The notes beneath the pieces were generated by a model. It was given only the letters and a program-made list of their open reading frames with translations, was not told where the DNA came from and did no database searches. This document shows positions 31,850-39,092 of a DNA stretch of 64,000 bases, one piece after another. This stretch comes from Blautia schinkii DSM 10518 (GTDB taxonomy: Bacteria > Bacillota > Clostridia > Lachnospirales > Lachnospiraceae): assembly GCA_000702025.1 (NCBI GenBank), contig JNKJ01000017.1, forward strand, positions 1-64,000, in the 5' to 3' direction. The number at the start of each line of letters is the position of its first letter. Position 1 is the stretch's first letter. The translations under genes and the position numbers were made by a program.

Positions 31850-33675
31850 GGACACAGGGAGAGTTAGAGCAGATACCGCTGCCATTTCAACGACACATGT
31901 CAGAACTCGAAAACAGGATTATGACAGACCTGGTAAACCGCCTGAAAGCCAACCGTGAGATTACATCCACCGCAGACTGGCAGATGAACCGGCTGCATCA
32001 ACTTGGAGTGTCCAAAGCGTATGTTAAGCAGCAGATAAAAGAAGCCCTGGAGTTGTCTGATGCAGAGATTGACTTGCTCTATGGAGAAACGGCTAAAGAA
32101 TACTACATCCGCAACCGGGACATCTATAAGAAACGGGGAAAAGACTTCACTCCTTTTGAAAAGAACAAGGAGTTGCAGCAGCTTATCTCTGCCACAAAAG
32201 AACAGACTGCCGGTGAATTCCGTAACATTACAAACAGCCTTGGATTTGCCATCCGGGGGTCTGATGGTAAGATAAAGCAAACGCCTTTATTGGATTTCTA
32301 CCAGGGGACGCTTGATGCGGCTATGATGGATATAGGCAGTGGGAGTTTCGATTACAATACAGTCTTAAAACGCACCATCCAGACCATGACTAACAGCGGA
32401 TTGCGTACCATAGAGTACAATTCCGGCCGGAGCTACCGCGTTGATGTGGCTGCCCGCATGTGCGTTATGACTGGAATGAACCAGGTGCAGTCCAAAATGA
32501 ATGAGCAGGTGGCAAAAGAGCTTGGTACCGAATATTTTGAAGTATCCTGGCATGGCGGCGCACGTCCTTCTCATCAGGTATGGCAGGGAAAAGTGTACTC
32601 CAGGCAGGAATTGGAAAGTGTGTGTGGACTGGGAAGTCCTGGCGGTTTATGCGGGGTAAATTGTTATCACAATTATGACCCGTATATCCCCGGAGTATCC
32701 GTTCGTACATATTCCGATGACTGGCTGGAAAAGATGAACCAACAGGAGAATGAGCCCAAGCCCTACCAAGGGAAAGAATACACCACATACGAGGCCCTGC
32801 AGGAGCAGAGGAGGCTTGAACGGCTGATGCGCAAGCAAAGACAGGACATCAGACTGCTTCAGACCGGTGAAGGAGATAAGGATGATATCCTTGCGGCTCA
32901 AAGCCGGTACCGGATTACGATGGATGATTATGCAAAGTTTTCCCGGGCTATGAAGCTTCCACAGCAGAAAGACCGGATTTACCAGGATGGACTTGGCAGA
33001 ATCGGACTTGGGAAAAATATGGCATCTGTTTCAGATAAAATTAAATGGCCGCCAAAAGGACAGAAAATCAGTAGCGAACAATACAAAGACGTAATGGCCT
33101 ATGCAAGAGAAAAGCGGATTGAACTGACAGGATTTAAGCAGTATGATGGTAAAACTCAAACAGTTAAGTCTTTGATTGATGATGCTGAAAGTATAGTGAA
33201 AGATTATCCGGAACTTATATCCGGAAAAAGAAAACTCACGATTTCATTGGATGGCACCATGAATAATGCAGATTTTGCTGTGACCAGGGGGCACATTGTC
33301 AACGTTAATGCGAACGCCTTCCGGAATCCAGATTATCTTGCAGAGGAATATGGGAAACTGGAACGAAGTGGATGGATTGTCAAAGGGACAGATTATCATG
33401 CTATCATCAAACATGAAATAGGCCATGTTGTAGGAAACTTGAATAATATAAATGGCATGGATATCGCAATGAAGATAACCGGAATGAGCAGAAAAGAGAC
33501 CATGAATTATATTAAGCAGAATCTGTCAGAGTATGCAGGAAGCTTTCCAGACGGTTCTGAAATCATATCCGAGGTGTTTTCCGATGTGTATGGGTCTGAT
33601 AATCCCTCAGAATTTTCATTGAGATTCATAGAGGAATGTGCTAAGATAAAGAAAAGAGGAGGTGTGTCCTTATGA
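31846..33675 (+). CDS. Minor head protein (Phage_min_cap2/MuF-like) with C-terminal zincin-like domain
   Basis: 609 residues, GTG start. Residues about 1-300 are a phage minor capsid protein of the MuF-like type (MCVMTGMNQVQSKMNEQVAKELGTEYFEVSWHGGARPSHQVWQG, then SPGGLCGVNCYHNYDPYIPG). A charged helical linker (about 300-350) leads to an extra domain (about 380-609) with HEIGHVV at about 523-529, an HExxH zinc motif, and SEYAGSFPDGSEIISEVFSDVYG as possible third-ligand region. The usual protein ends near 300-350, so this is a fusion of MuF-toxin design: an enzyme packed in the virion. Overlaps a 53-aa ORF by 4 bp. Confidence 0.82.
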   Translation: MRTQGELEQIPLPFQRHMSELENRIMTDLVNRLKANREITSTADWQMNRLHQLGVSKAYVKQQIKEALELSDAEIDLLYGETAKEYYIRNRDIYKKRGKDFTPFEKNKELQQLISATKEQTAGEFRNITNSLGFAIRGSDGKIKQTPLLDFYQGTLDAAMMDIGSGSFDYNTVLKRTIQTMTNSGLRTIEYNSGRSYRVDVAARMCVMTGMNQVQSKMNEQVAKELGTEYFEVSWHGGARPSHQVWQGKVYSRQELESVCGLGSPGGLCGVNCYHNYDPYIPGVSVRTYSDDWLEKMNQQENEPKPYQGKEYTTYEALQEQRRLERLMRKQRQDIRLLQTGEGDKDDILAAQSRYRITMDDYAKFSRAMKLPQQKDRIYQDGLGRIGLGKNMASVSDKIKWPPKGQKISSEQYKDVMAYAREKRIELTGFKQYDGKTQTVKSLIDDAESIVKDYPELISGKRKLTISLDGTMNNADFAVTRGHIVNVNANAFRNPDYLAEEYGKLERSGWIVKGTDYHAIIKHEIGHVVGNLNNINGMDIAMKITGMSRKETMNYIKQNLSEYAGSFPDGSEIISEVFSDVYGSDNPSEFSLRFIEECAKIKKRGGVSL

Positions 33676-33833
33676 TGACTGCAGATAATAGCTTATTTCT
33701 ATGGCAACAGGACGATGCGTGGTGGGATTACGACAAGGATGGTCATGTAGTCCTAACAGATAAAGCACCACAGCAGGCACGAGAGAGTTACGAGAAGTTT
33801 AAAAAGAAAGTTCAGAATCAGAATTACAAGTAG
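33672..33833 (+). CDS. 53-aa protein directly behind the MuF-like gene
   Basis: MMTADNSLFLWQQDDAWWDY begins an aromatic and acidic N-terminus, with a basic helical C-terminus (QARESYEKFKKKVQNQNYK). Overlaps the head protein by ATGA, so translation is coupled. Not recognised. It could be an immunity partner or small virion protein. The first is suggested only by position. Confidence 0.6.
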   Translation: MMTADNSLFLWQQDDAWWDYDKDGHVVLTDKAPQQARESYEKFKKKVQNQNYK

Positions 33834-33877
33834 ATACCACCAGTCAGAAATTGGCCGGTGGTATTTTTGTGCTCAGA

Positions 33878-33893
33878 ATTGCGCCGGCGCAAT
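33878..33893. promoter_or_regulatory. ATTGCGCCGGCGCAAT palindrome before a ribosome site
   Basis: Perfect 16-bp palindrome, 15 bp upstream of the ATG at 33909 and abutting AAAGGAGGAGG. Same core as upstream of int (11415-11428). Confidence 0.55.
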
Positions 33894-33908
33894 AGAAAGG
33901 AGGAGGAC

Positions 33909-34190
33909 ATGAGGTATAGAAAGAAGCCCATAGAAGTCCAGGCTTTTCGATTTACGGATTCTTCGGACAGAATTGCTCCGCAGTGGTTCAATCACGCGGT
34001 AGATGAAGAAAAGGCATGGATTGACCGCTGTCTTGTTGATGGACATGCGAGGATATATGGCTGCAGTATCCGCACACCGACAGGGCAGGTACACGCAAAG
34101 CTTGGTGACTATATCATCCGAGAGCCTGATGGGACGATGTATCCCTGTAAACCAGATGTCTTTACCAAGACTTATGAACAGGCTGGATGA
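33909..34190 (+). CDS. Phage protein, unknown (93 aa)
   Basis: MRYRKKPIEVQAFRF...GDYIIREPDGTMYPCKPDVFTKTYE is a small beta-rich protein common in Gram-positive phages between head genes or near lysis genes, with no firm function. ATG 33909 has GGAGGAGGAC upstream. The longer frame to 33858 includes the palindrome and is rejected. Confidence 0.75.
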   Translation: MRYRKKPIEVQAFRFTDSSDRIAPQWFNHAVDEEKAWIDRCLVDGHARIYGCSIRTPTGQVHAKLGDYIIREPDGTMYPCKPDVFTKTYEQAG

Positions 34191-34248
34191 TACACGATAT
34201 AGGGACGCTGAGAGGCGTCTTATTTTTATGCAGAGAAAGGAGCAAGCA

Positions 34249-34803
34249 ATGAAAAAAGAAGTATTGCAGGAATTGGGACTGACAGAGGAGCAGATCACTG
34301 CAGTCCTGAAAGAAAACGAAACAGACCTTGCGGCAGAACACAAGAAAACACAGTCTGCAGAGCTGGAACGCGACAATTACAAGGGTCAGTTGGAAACCGC
34401 CCAGACAGCACTAAAGGAGTTTGAGGGTGTTGACGTGAAGGAACTGCAGGGTAAAATCCAAACGCTTACAAACGATATGGCAGCCAAAGAGGCGGAATAC
34501 CAGGGGAAGATTGCAGACATGCAGTTTACAGACCTTCTGAAAGGCGAAATCCAGAAACGGGGCGGCAGGAATGAAAAGGCAATCATGGGTATTCTGGACG
34601 TTAATGCCCTTAAGGAATCGAAAGACCAGTCCAAGGACATTACGGCGGCGCTGGATGCTATTAAGGAGTCGGATGCGTATCTTTTCGGTTCCGATGAACC
34701 GATTGACAACCCGGTAATCCTTGGCGGAGGCACCGGCGGGATAGATTCCAACACTGCAACATTACGGGCAGCAATGGGGCTGTCTGCACCAAGCAAAGAA
34801 TAA
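34249..34803 (+). CDS. Capsid scaffold protein (Phage_GP20-like)
   Basis: 184 residues. Long central coiled coil (ENETDLAAEHKKTQSAELERDNYKGQLETAQTALKEFEGVD..LQGKIQTLTNDM), then MQFTDLLKGEIQKRGGRNEKAIMGIL, characteristic of GP20 scaffolds that guide procapsid assembly. Start ATG 34249 with AGAAAGGAGCAAGC. The longer frame to 34003 overlaps the previous gene. Confidence 0.88.
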   Translation: MKKEVLQELGLTEEQITAVLKENETDLAAEHKKTQSAELERDNYKGQLETAQTALKEFEGVDVKELQGKIQTLTNDMAAKEAEYQGKIADMQFTDLLKGEIQKRGGRNEKAIMGILDVNALKESKDQSKDITAALDAIKESDAYLFGSDEPIDNPVILGGGTGGIDSNTATLRAAMGLSAPSKE

Positions 34804-34821
34804 GAAAGGTAGGTATAAGAT

Positions 34822-35694
34822 ATGCCAAATACAATCACTTTAGCAAAGAATTATACAAATTTACTGGATGAGGTGTACCGTCAGGCTTCTGTGACTGCGG
34901 ACCTGATCAGCGATTCCTCCATGATGAGGGCAGGCGCAAACGCGAATGAAATCCTGTATCCGCAGATTGATGTGACGGGCCTTGGAGACTATGACCGGAA
35001 CAGTGGATATACGGACGGCACGGTAAGCGTTGTGTGGAAAACTACAACTTTCAACTATGACCGTGGCACCAAGATCTCCGTAGATACAATGGATGACCAG
35101 GAAACCTTTAACATTGCGTTTGGCATGGCGGGAGCCACCTTGCAGAGAGAGAAGGTAGCTCCTGAAGCAGATGCTTTCACCTTTGCTACCCTGGCAGGGA
35201 TAGAAGGCATCTCTAAGGCCGCTGCGGCCACTTATGCAGATGCATCGGCATTCCTGACGGCGCTGCTGGAAGCAAAGAACAAGATGGATGAGGATGAGGT
35301 ACCGGAGGAAGGGCGTTACCTGTATGCGACTCCGACTCTCCTTAACAGCGTTATGGCCCTGGATACCACCAAGTCCCGTGAAGTGCTGAGTTCCTTCACT
35401 GTAAAGAAGAAAGTGCCGCAGAGCCGTTTCTATACAGCGATTGACCTGCTGGATGGCAAGACCACCGGTGAGGAGCTGGGACATTACAAGAAAGCAGAAG
35501 CGGGCAAGGATATTAATTTCATGATCATCCATAAGCCGGCTATCATTAAATTTGATAAGCATATCGCATCCAATATCATTGCTCCGGCGAATAACCCGGA
35601 TTCTGATGCTTACATCTCCAAGTACCGCAAGTACGGAATCGTGGATGTATATAAGAACAAGGTTGCCGGTATTTATTTAAGCCATAAGGCGTAA
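34822..35694 (+). CDS. Major capsid protein
   Basis: 290 residues right after the scaffold gene. MPNTITLAKNYTNLLDEVYRQASVTADL start, mid-region DRGTKISVDTMDDQETFNIAF, and C-terminal NFMIIHKPAIIKFDKHIA..AYISKYRKYGIVDVYKNKVAGIYL are typical of the capsid family found with SPP1-type portals in Clostridia phages. AAAGGTAGGTATAAG precedes the ATG. Confidence 0.87.
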   Translation: MPNTITLAKNYTNLLDEVYRQASVTADLISDSSMMRAGANANEILYPQIDVTGLGDYDRNSGYTDGTVSVVWKTTTFNYDRGTKISVDTMDDQETFNIAFGMAGATLQREKVAPEADAFTFATLAGIEGISKAAAATYADASAFLTALLEAKNKMDEDEVPEEGRYLYATPTLLNSVMALDTTKSREVLSSFTVKKKVPQSRFYTAIDLLDGKTTGEELGHYKKAEAGKDINFMIIHKPAIIKFDKHIASNIIAPANNPDSDAYISKYRKYGIVDVYKNKVAGIYLSHKA

Positions 35695-35707
35695 GGAGGC
35701 ACAGGCT

Positions 35708-35809
35708 ATGAGGACAGTGGGATTGACCTTTAAGGATATCAAACCTAAGCAGGAAAAGAAGGAACAGGTACCAAAAAAAGAGGAACCGAAGCAGGAAAAG
35801 AAGGGATGA
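35708..35809 (+). CDS. Short charged phage peptide (33 aa)
   Basis: MRTVGLTFKDIKPKQEKKEQ followed by alternating Lys/Glu repeats. TAAGGAGGCACAGGCT is a strong site and the stop overlaps the next start. Small Lys/Glu-rich peptides occur between capsid and connector genes in related phages. Role unknown. Confidence 0.55.
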   Translation: MRTVGLTFKDIKPKQEKKEQVPKKEEPKQEKKG

Positions 35810-36180
35810 TCATGGTTTATGCGGACGAAGATTTCTATCTGAACCAGTATCTTTTAGGAAGAGAACCGCTCATTACGACTGGATTTGGCTATTACGCCAG
35901 GGCTGCCTCACAGGATATGGACCGGTATCTGAATGACCGCCCCGGTGATTATCAGGAGATTGCCAGCCTCTGCTGCTGCGAGGTGGCGGAGGCAATCTTC
36001 CGTTATGAAAAGATTTCCGGTGGGACGAAAGCCCCGCTGGTGTCCTACAGCAATGACGGCCAGTCCGGGCAGTTCGATATGACCAATTACACGAAGGAAG
36101 GACACCAGAGGAATGTTTACGGCATCATCCGAAGGCATTTTGAAGATACAGGTTTGTTGTTTATGGGGGTGGGTGGATGA
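35806..36180 (+). CDS. Head-tail connector protein
   Basis: 124 residues. YADEDFYLNQYLLGREPLITTGFGYYARAASQDMDRYL fits small helical head-completion proteins (gp6/gp15-like) that extend the portal. Position after the capsid gene supports this. Confidence 0.75.
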   Translation: MIMVYADEDFYLNQYLLGREPLITTGFGYYARAASQDMDRYLNDRPGDYQEIASLCCCEVAEAIFRYEKISGGTKAPLVSYSNDGQSGQFDMTNYTKEGHQRNVYGIIRRHFEDTGLLFMGVGG

Positions 36181-36560
36181 ATCCTAACTATAACCAGACA
36201 ATTACGATATACAGTAAGTCTAAGGATGAGAAGGGGAAAGATGCCTGGATCCGGCAGGTGTTCCAGGACTGCTTTTTCAAAGCTTCGACAGGCATTGCTT
36301 CTGGTGGAAGCTCCGGGACTGCGGCAAACCTGTATTCTAAGAATGTGTATGTTGCCAGAATACCGGAAGAGGCAGGAAAAGTTCAGCTCCATGAGGGGGA
36401 TATCATTGTAAAGGGAGAAGTTGCGGAAGAGATAACCTCCAGCAGTCCTAATACAGCCACAGAGCTCCTGAAACGGTATCAGCCGAATGCATTCCGTGTC
36501 ACCTCCTTCTCTGACAACACAAACTTTCCGGTAGACGGACATTACAGGGCAGGTGGCTGA
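36177..36560 (+). CDS. Head closure / connector protein (DUF6751-like)
   Basis: 127 residues. MNPNYNQTITIYSKSKDEKGKDAWIRQVFQDCFFK and the C-terminal beta-rich part match the small beta-barrel stoppers (gp16-like) of siphovirus connectors. Coupled to both neighbours. Confidence 0.72.
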   Translation: MNPNYNQTITIYSKSKDEKGKDAWIRQVFQDCFFKASTGIASGGSSGTAANLYSKNVYVARIPEEAGKVQLHEGDIIVKGEVAEEITSSSPNTATELLKRYQPNAFRVTSFSDNTNFPVDGHYRAGG

Positions 36561-36561
36561 T

Positions 36562-36984
36562 ATGAAAGTGGATTTTCAATGGAATAAAAGCCCAGACCAG
36601 ATATGCAATGATACGGTTGGGAGGAACGACGTTCAGCTTTTTATGGCTAATGAGGCGAAGCGGTTCATGACACCTTATGTTCCAGCTAAAAACCTTGTCC
36701 TGGCAGAAAAAGATGTGCGTGTTTATGTTGAACAAAGTAAGGGCATTGTACATTACCTTTCTCCTTATGCTCGGTTCCAGTTCGAGGGCAAGGTTATGGT
36801 AGGCAGGGAATCGCACAGCCCTTGGGCACGTTACGGCGAACACAAAGTAGTGACCAGTCAAAACCTTGACTACAATACTTTTCGTCATCCCCTGGCGACC
36901 TCCCATTGGGATAAGGCCATGATGGCAGCGCGAAGAGAAGATATCGCCAGGGCTGTACAGAATTACATCCGAAAGAAGGGATGA
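36562..36984 (+). CDS. Minor capsid / tail-joining protein
   Basis: 140 residues. KRFMTPYVPAKNLVLAEKDVRVYVEQSKGIVHYLSPYARFQFEGKVMVG is the pattern of the minor capsid family found before the tail terminator. ATG 36562 chosen over GTG 36553. Confidence 0.75.
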   Translation: MKVDFQWNKSPDQICNDTVGRNDVQLFMANEAKRFMTPYVPAKNLVLAEKDVRVYVEQSKGIVHYLSPYARFQFEGKVMVGRESHSPWARYGEHKVVTSQNLDYNTFRHPLATSHWDKAMMAARREDIARAVQNYIRKKG

Positions 36985-36985
36985 T

Positions 36986-37420
36986 ATGACGAAGCATGAT
37001 GCTATGATGGAGTATTTTGAGCCAAAAGTCACAGAGCTGATTGGTGATACCATGAAATTCAATTTTTCTCCCAATTCCTCGGATAAGATAACATTTATCA
37101 CGAACTATTCCGATAAGGTGAGGAGAAATTATGTCCGCGTGGGAGCAGAAAAAGAGTATGGGTTTACCATCCTGATCTCAAAGCTGTATTCCCAGGATGA
37201 TGATGACTTGAACCTTGAAGCTATGAATTTCGCCCAGGCGTTTATGGATTGGCTGGAAAGCCAGGGAGAAGCAAACATATTCCCTGATTTCGGTGAAAAA
37301 TGTCAGGTGAAGAAGATGGAAGTCCTTCAGAACATGCCGAACTTGGCGGACGTTGATATGGAAAACGGAACTGCCCGGTACATGATACAGTGCCGGGTGG
37401 TTTATTTTGAGAGAAAGTGA
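36986..37420 (+). CDS. Tail terminator-like protein
   Basis: 144 residues. Position directly before the tail tube gene and the alternating alpha/beta profile (ISKLYSQDDDDLNLEAMNFAQAFMDWLESQG, then ARYMIQCRVVYFERK) fit proteins that cap the tail tube. AAAGAAGGGATG upstream. Confidence 0.7.
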   Translation: MTKHDAMMEYFEPKVTELIGDTMKFNFSPNSSDKITFITNYSDKVRRNYVRVGAEKEYGFTILISKLYSQDDDDLNLEAMNFAQAFMDWLESQGEANIFPDFGEKCQVKKMEVLQNMPNLADVDMENGTARYMIQCRVVYFERK

Positions 37421-37429
37421 GGAATTGCA

Positions 37430-37939
37430 ATGAAAGTAAGTGAACTGATGCAGGGTGTTACCGTAAATGCCGATTTTGAAGGCTGGGTAACGAACGATGA
37501 TTATGTATTTGCCATTAACCTGACACCTGGTACTGCGGGCACCAAAGAAACGGATTATGCGGTCGTACAGATGGGAATCGAAGGTCTGGACGCGCAGTTA
37601 AACCCTATCACCCAGGATAAGACCTATATCCGTGCCGGGCAGTCCACCCAGAGGACAGGCAGCCAGCGTTCGTTCAAAGTGAGCGGCGACCGCTATATCG
37701 GGGATGACGCGCAGGACTTCCTGCTATCCCATGCTATGAAGTATGGGCGAGGAAATGCGGTGGTGACGGATTATATCTATTACAACATCCTGAACGGCAA
37801 AGGGGAGAAAGGACAGGTTACAGTGATCGTGAACAGCGACGGCTCCGGGAATGCTGGGGAATCCTCTGCTATCGACGTGGAGTTTAAGAAAATCGGTGAC
37901 ACGCCCACAGAGTACACCTATACTTCTGCGGGAAATTGA
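37430..37939 (+). CDS. Major tail tube protein
   Basis: 169 residues, beta-rich. TYIRAGQSTQRTGSQRSFKVSGDRYIGDDAQDFLLSHAMKYGRG is a typical tube-protein segment. GAGGAATTGCA precedes the ATG. Confidence 0.85.
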   Translation: MKVSELMQGVTVNADFEGWVTNDDYVFAINLTPGTAGTKETDYAVVQMGIEGLDAQLNPITQDKTYIRAGQSTQRTGSQRSFKVSGDRYIGDDAQDFLLSHAMKYGRGNAVVTDYIYYNILNGKGEKGQVTVIVNSDGSGNAGESSAIDVEFKKIGDTPTEYTYTSAGN

Positions 37940-37958
37940 GAAAGAGAGGTAAAGAAGT

Positions 37959-38282
37959 ATGCAGATTAATAATGTAGAAGTTGATTTTAAAATCAGCCGG
38001 CTCAAAGACGCTGCGGCTATGGAGCTCGCCCTGACCAATATGGGGAAGCGGGAAAAGAAAATCAATGACATGAAGAGTGATAAAAATTCAAAATTGACAG
38101 AAGTTATTGGCGGGCTTCTGGATATGTTCCGCAATTTTTTTCTGGAGGCTACCGGAACGGATGTCCTCAATGAATGCGATGACGTAGAGGAGGCAACGCA
38201 AGCTTATTATACATTCTTGGATGAAATAAAGAAACAAAAGGATACCACACTGTCCGTTTATTCCCCAGACAGGATTAAATAG
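37959..38282 (+). CDS. Tail assembly chaperone (gpG-like, DUF6673-like)
   Basis: 107 residues, acidic helical protein between tail tube and Gp15-like gene (VDFKISRLKDAAAMELALTNMGKREKKI, FLEATGTDVLNECDDVEEATQAYYTFLDEI). No convincing slippery heptamer was seen at its end, so the next gene starts on its own GTG overlapping the stop by one base. Confidence 0.72.
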   Translation: MQINNVEVDFKISRLKDAAAMELALTNMGKREKKINDMKSDKNSKLTEVIGGLLDMFRNFFLEATGTDVLNECDDVEEATQAYYTFLDEIKKQKDTTLSVYSPDRIK

Positions 38283-38920
38283 TGAACATCATGTTAGACA
38301 GCCTTCCAGAATGCGTCCTGATTGAAGGCAGGGAGTGGCCCGTGAACTGGGGATACCGGGCCTTTATCCTTATTGAGCTGTGTATGTTCGATACAAACCA
38401 GAACGAGGAACAGAAGGTGTTGAACTCGCTGAATATCTTCTACAACCGTGACATACCGGACAATGTGGCTGAGGCTATCAAGCAGATGCTGTGGTTTTAC
38501 CGCGGCGGAAAACACGAAAAGGATTCATCAGATGAGAATAAGACCAAGCGGACTGCGCAGATCGCAAGACCAAAGCGCTGTTATGATTTTGAAGCGGATG
38601 CGCCATATATCTATGCAGCATTCCGCACGCAGTATGGGATCGACCTGCAGGACACCAGAAATTATGACCTGCACTGGTGGAAGTTCCAGGCCATGTTCAC
38701 GTCCCTGGATGAGGACCTTAAGTTCTCAAAGATTATGTATTACCGCACAGTATCTACGAACGGGATGAGCAAGCAGCAGCGTGCTTACATCAATGAGATG
38801 AAGAAGCTGTACGCTCTGGAGGACGATACCACCGCAGACAGCCGGATGAAGCTTGCGAAACGTAACTTTGAGATGAAGGAATACGTCCGCAACCGGATAC
38901 GGGAGGTGTCAGATGCGTAA
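38282..38920 (+). CDS. Bacteriophage Gp15-like protein (second tail chaperone)
   Basis: 212 residues, GTG start. LPECVLIEGREWPVNWGYRAFILIELC and RNYDLHWWKFQAMFTSLDEDLKFSKIMYYRTV are hallmarks of the Gp15 family that precedes the tape measure gene. Confidence 0.85.
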   Translation: MNIMLDSLPECVLIEGREWPVNWGYRAFILIELCMFDTNQNEEQKVLNSLNIFYNRDIPDNVAEAIKQMLWFYRGGKHEKDSSDENKTKRTAQIARPKRCYDFEADAPYIYAAFRTQYGIDLQDTRNYDLHWWKFQAMFTSLDEDLKFSKIMYYRTVSTNGMSKQQRAYINEMKKLYALEDDTTADSRMKLAKRNFEMKEYVRNRIREVSDA

Positions 38921-39056
38921 GAAGGTAAAATGCCCTTACTGTGGATACGAAATGCCTATCTTTTATGATGAAAAATCAGTGTGTAAAGGATTGACGATCC
39001 GGTGTAAAGGCCGGAACTGCAGAAGGGAATTTGAAATAAAGATAAAAGCTAAGTAG
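38913..39056 (+). CDS. Com-like zinc ribbon (47 aa)
   Basis: CPYCGY...CKGLTIRCKGRNCRREFEIKIK: four Cys in two knuckles, like the Mu Com translational regulator family. GGAGGTGTCAG upstream of ATG. Overlaps Gp15-like by 8 bp. It may bind mRNA or DNA. Confidence 0.75.
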   Translation: MRKKVKCPYCGYEMPIFYDEKSVCKGLTIRCKGRNCRREFEIKIKAK

Positions 39057-39092
39057 TGCCTGAGTGCCGATAGCTTACCGGAGGTGAGACTA

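Noticed and set aside
38270-38290. Programmed frameshift between the two tail chaperone genes
   Set aside because: No X-XXY-YYZ heptamer at the overlap, and the second gene has its own GTG start overlapping the first stop.
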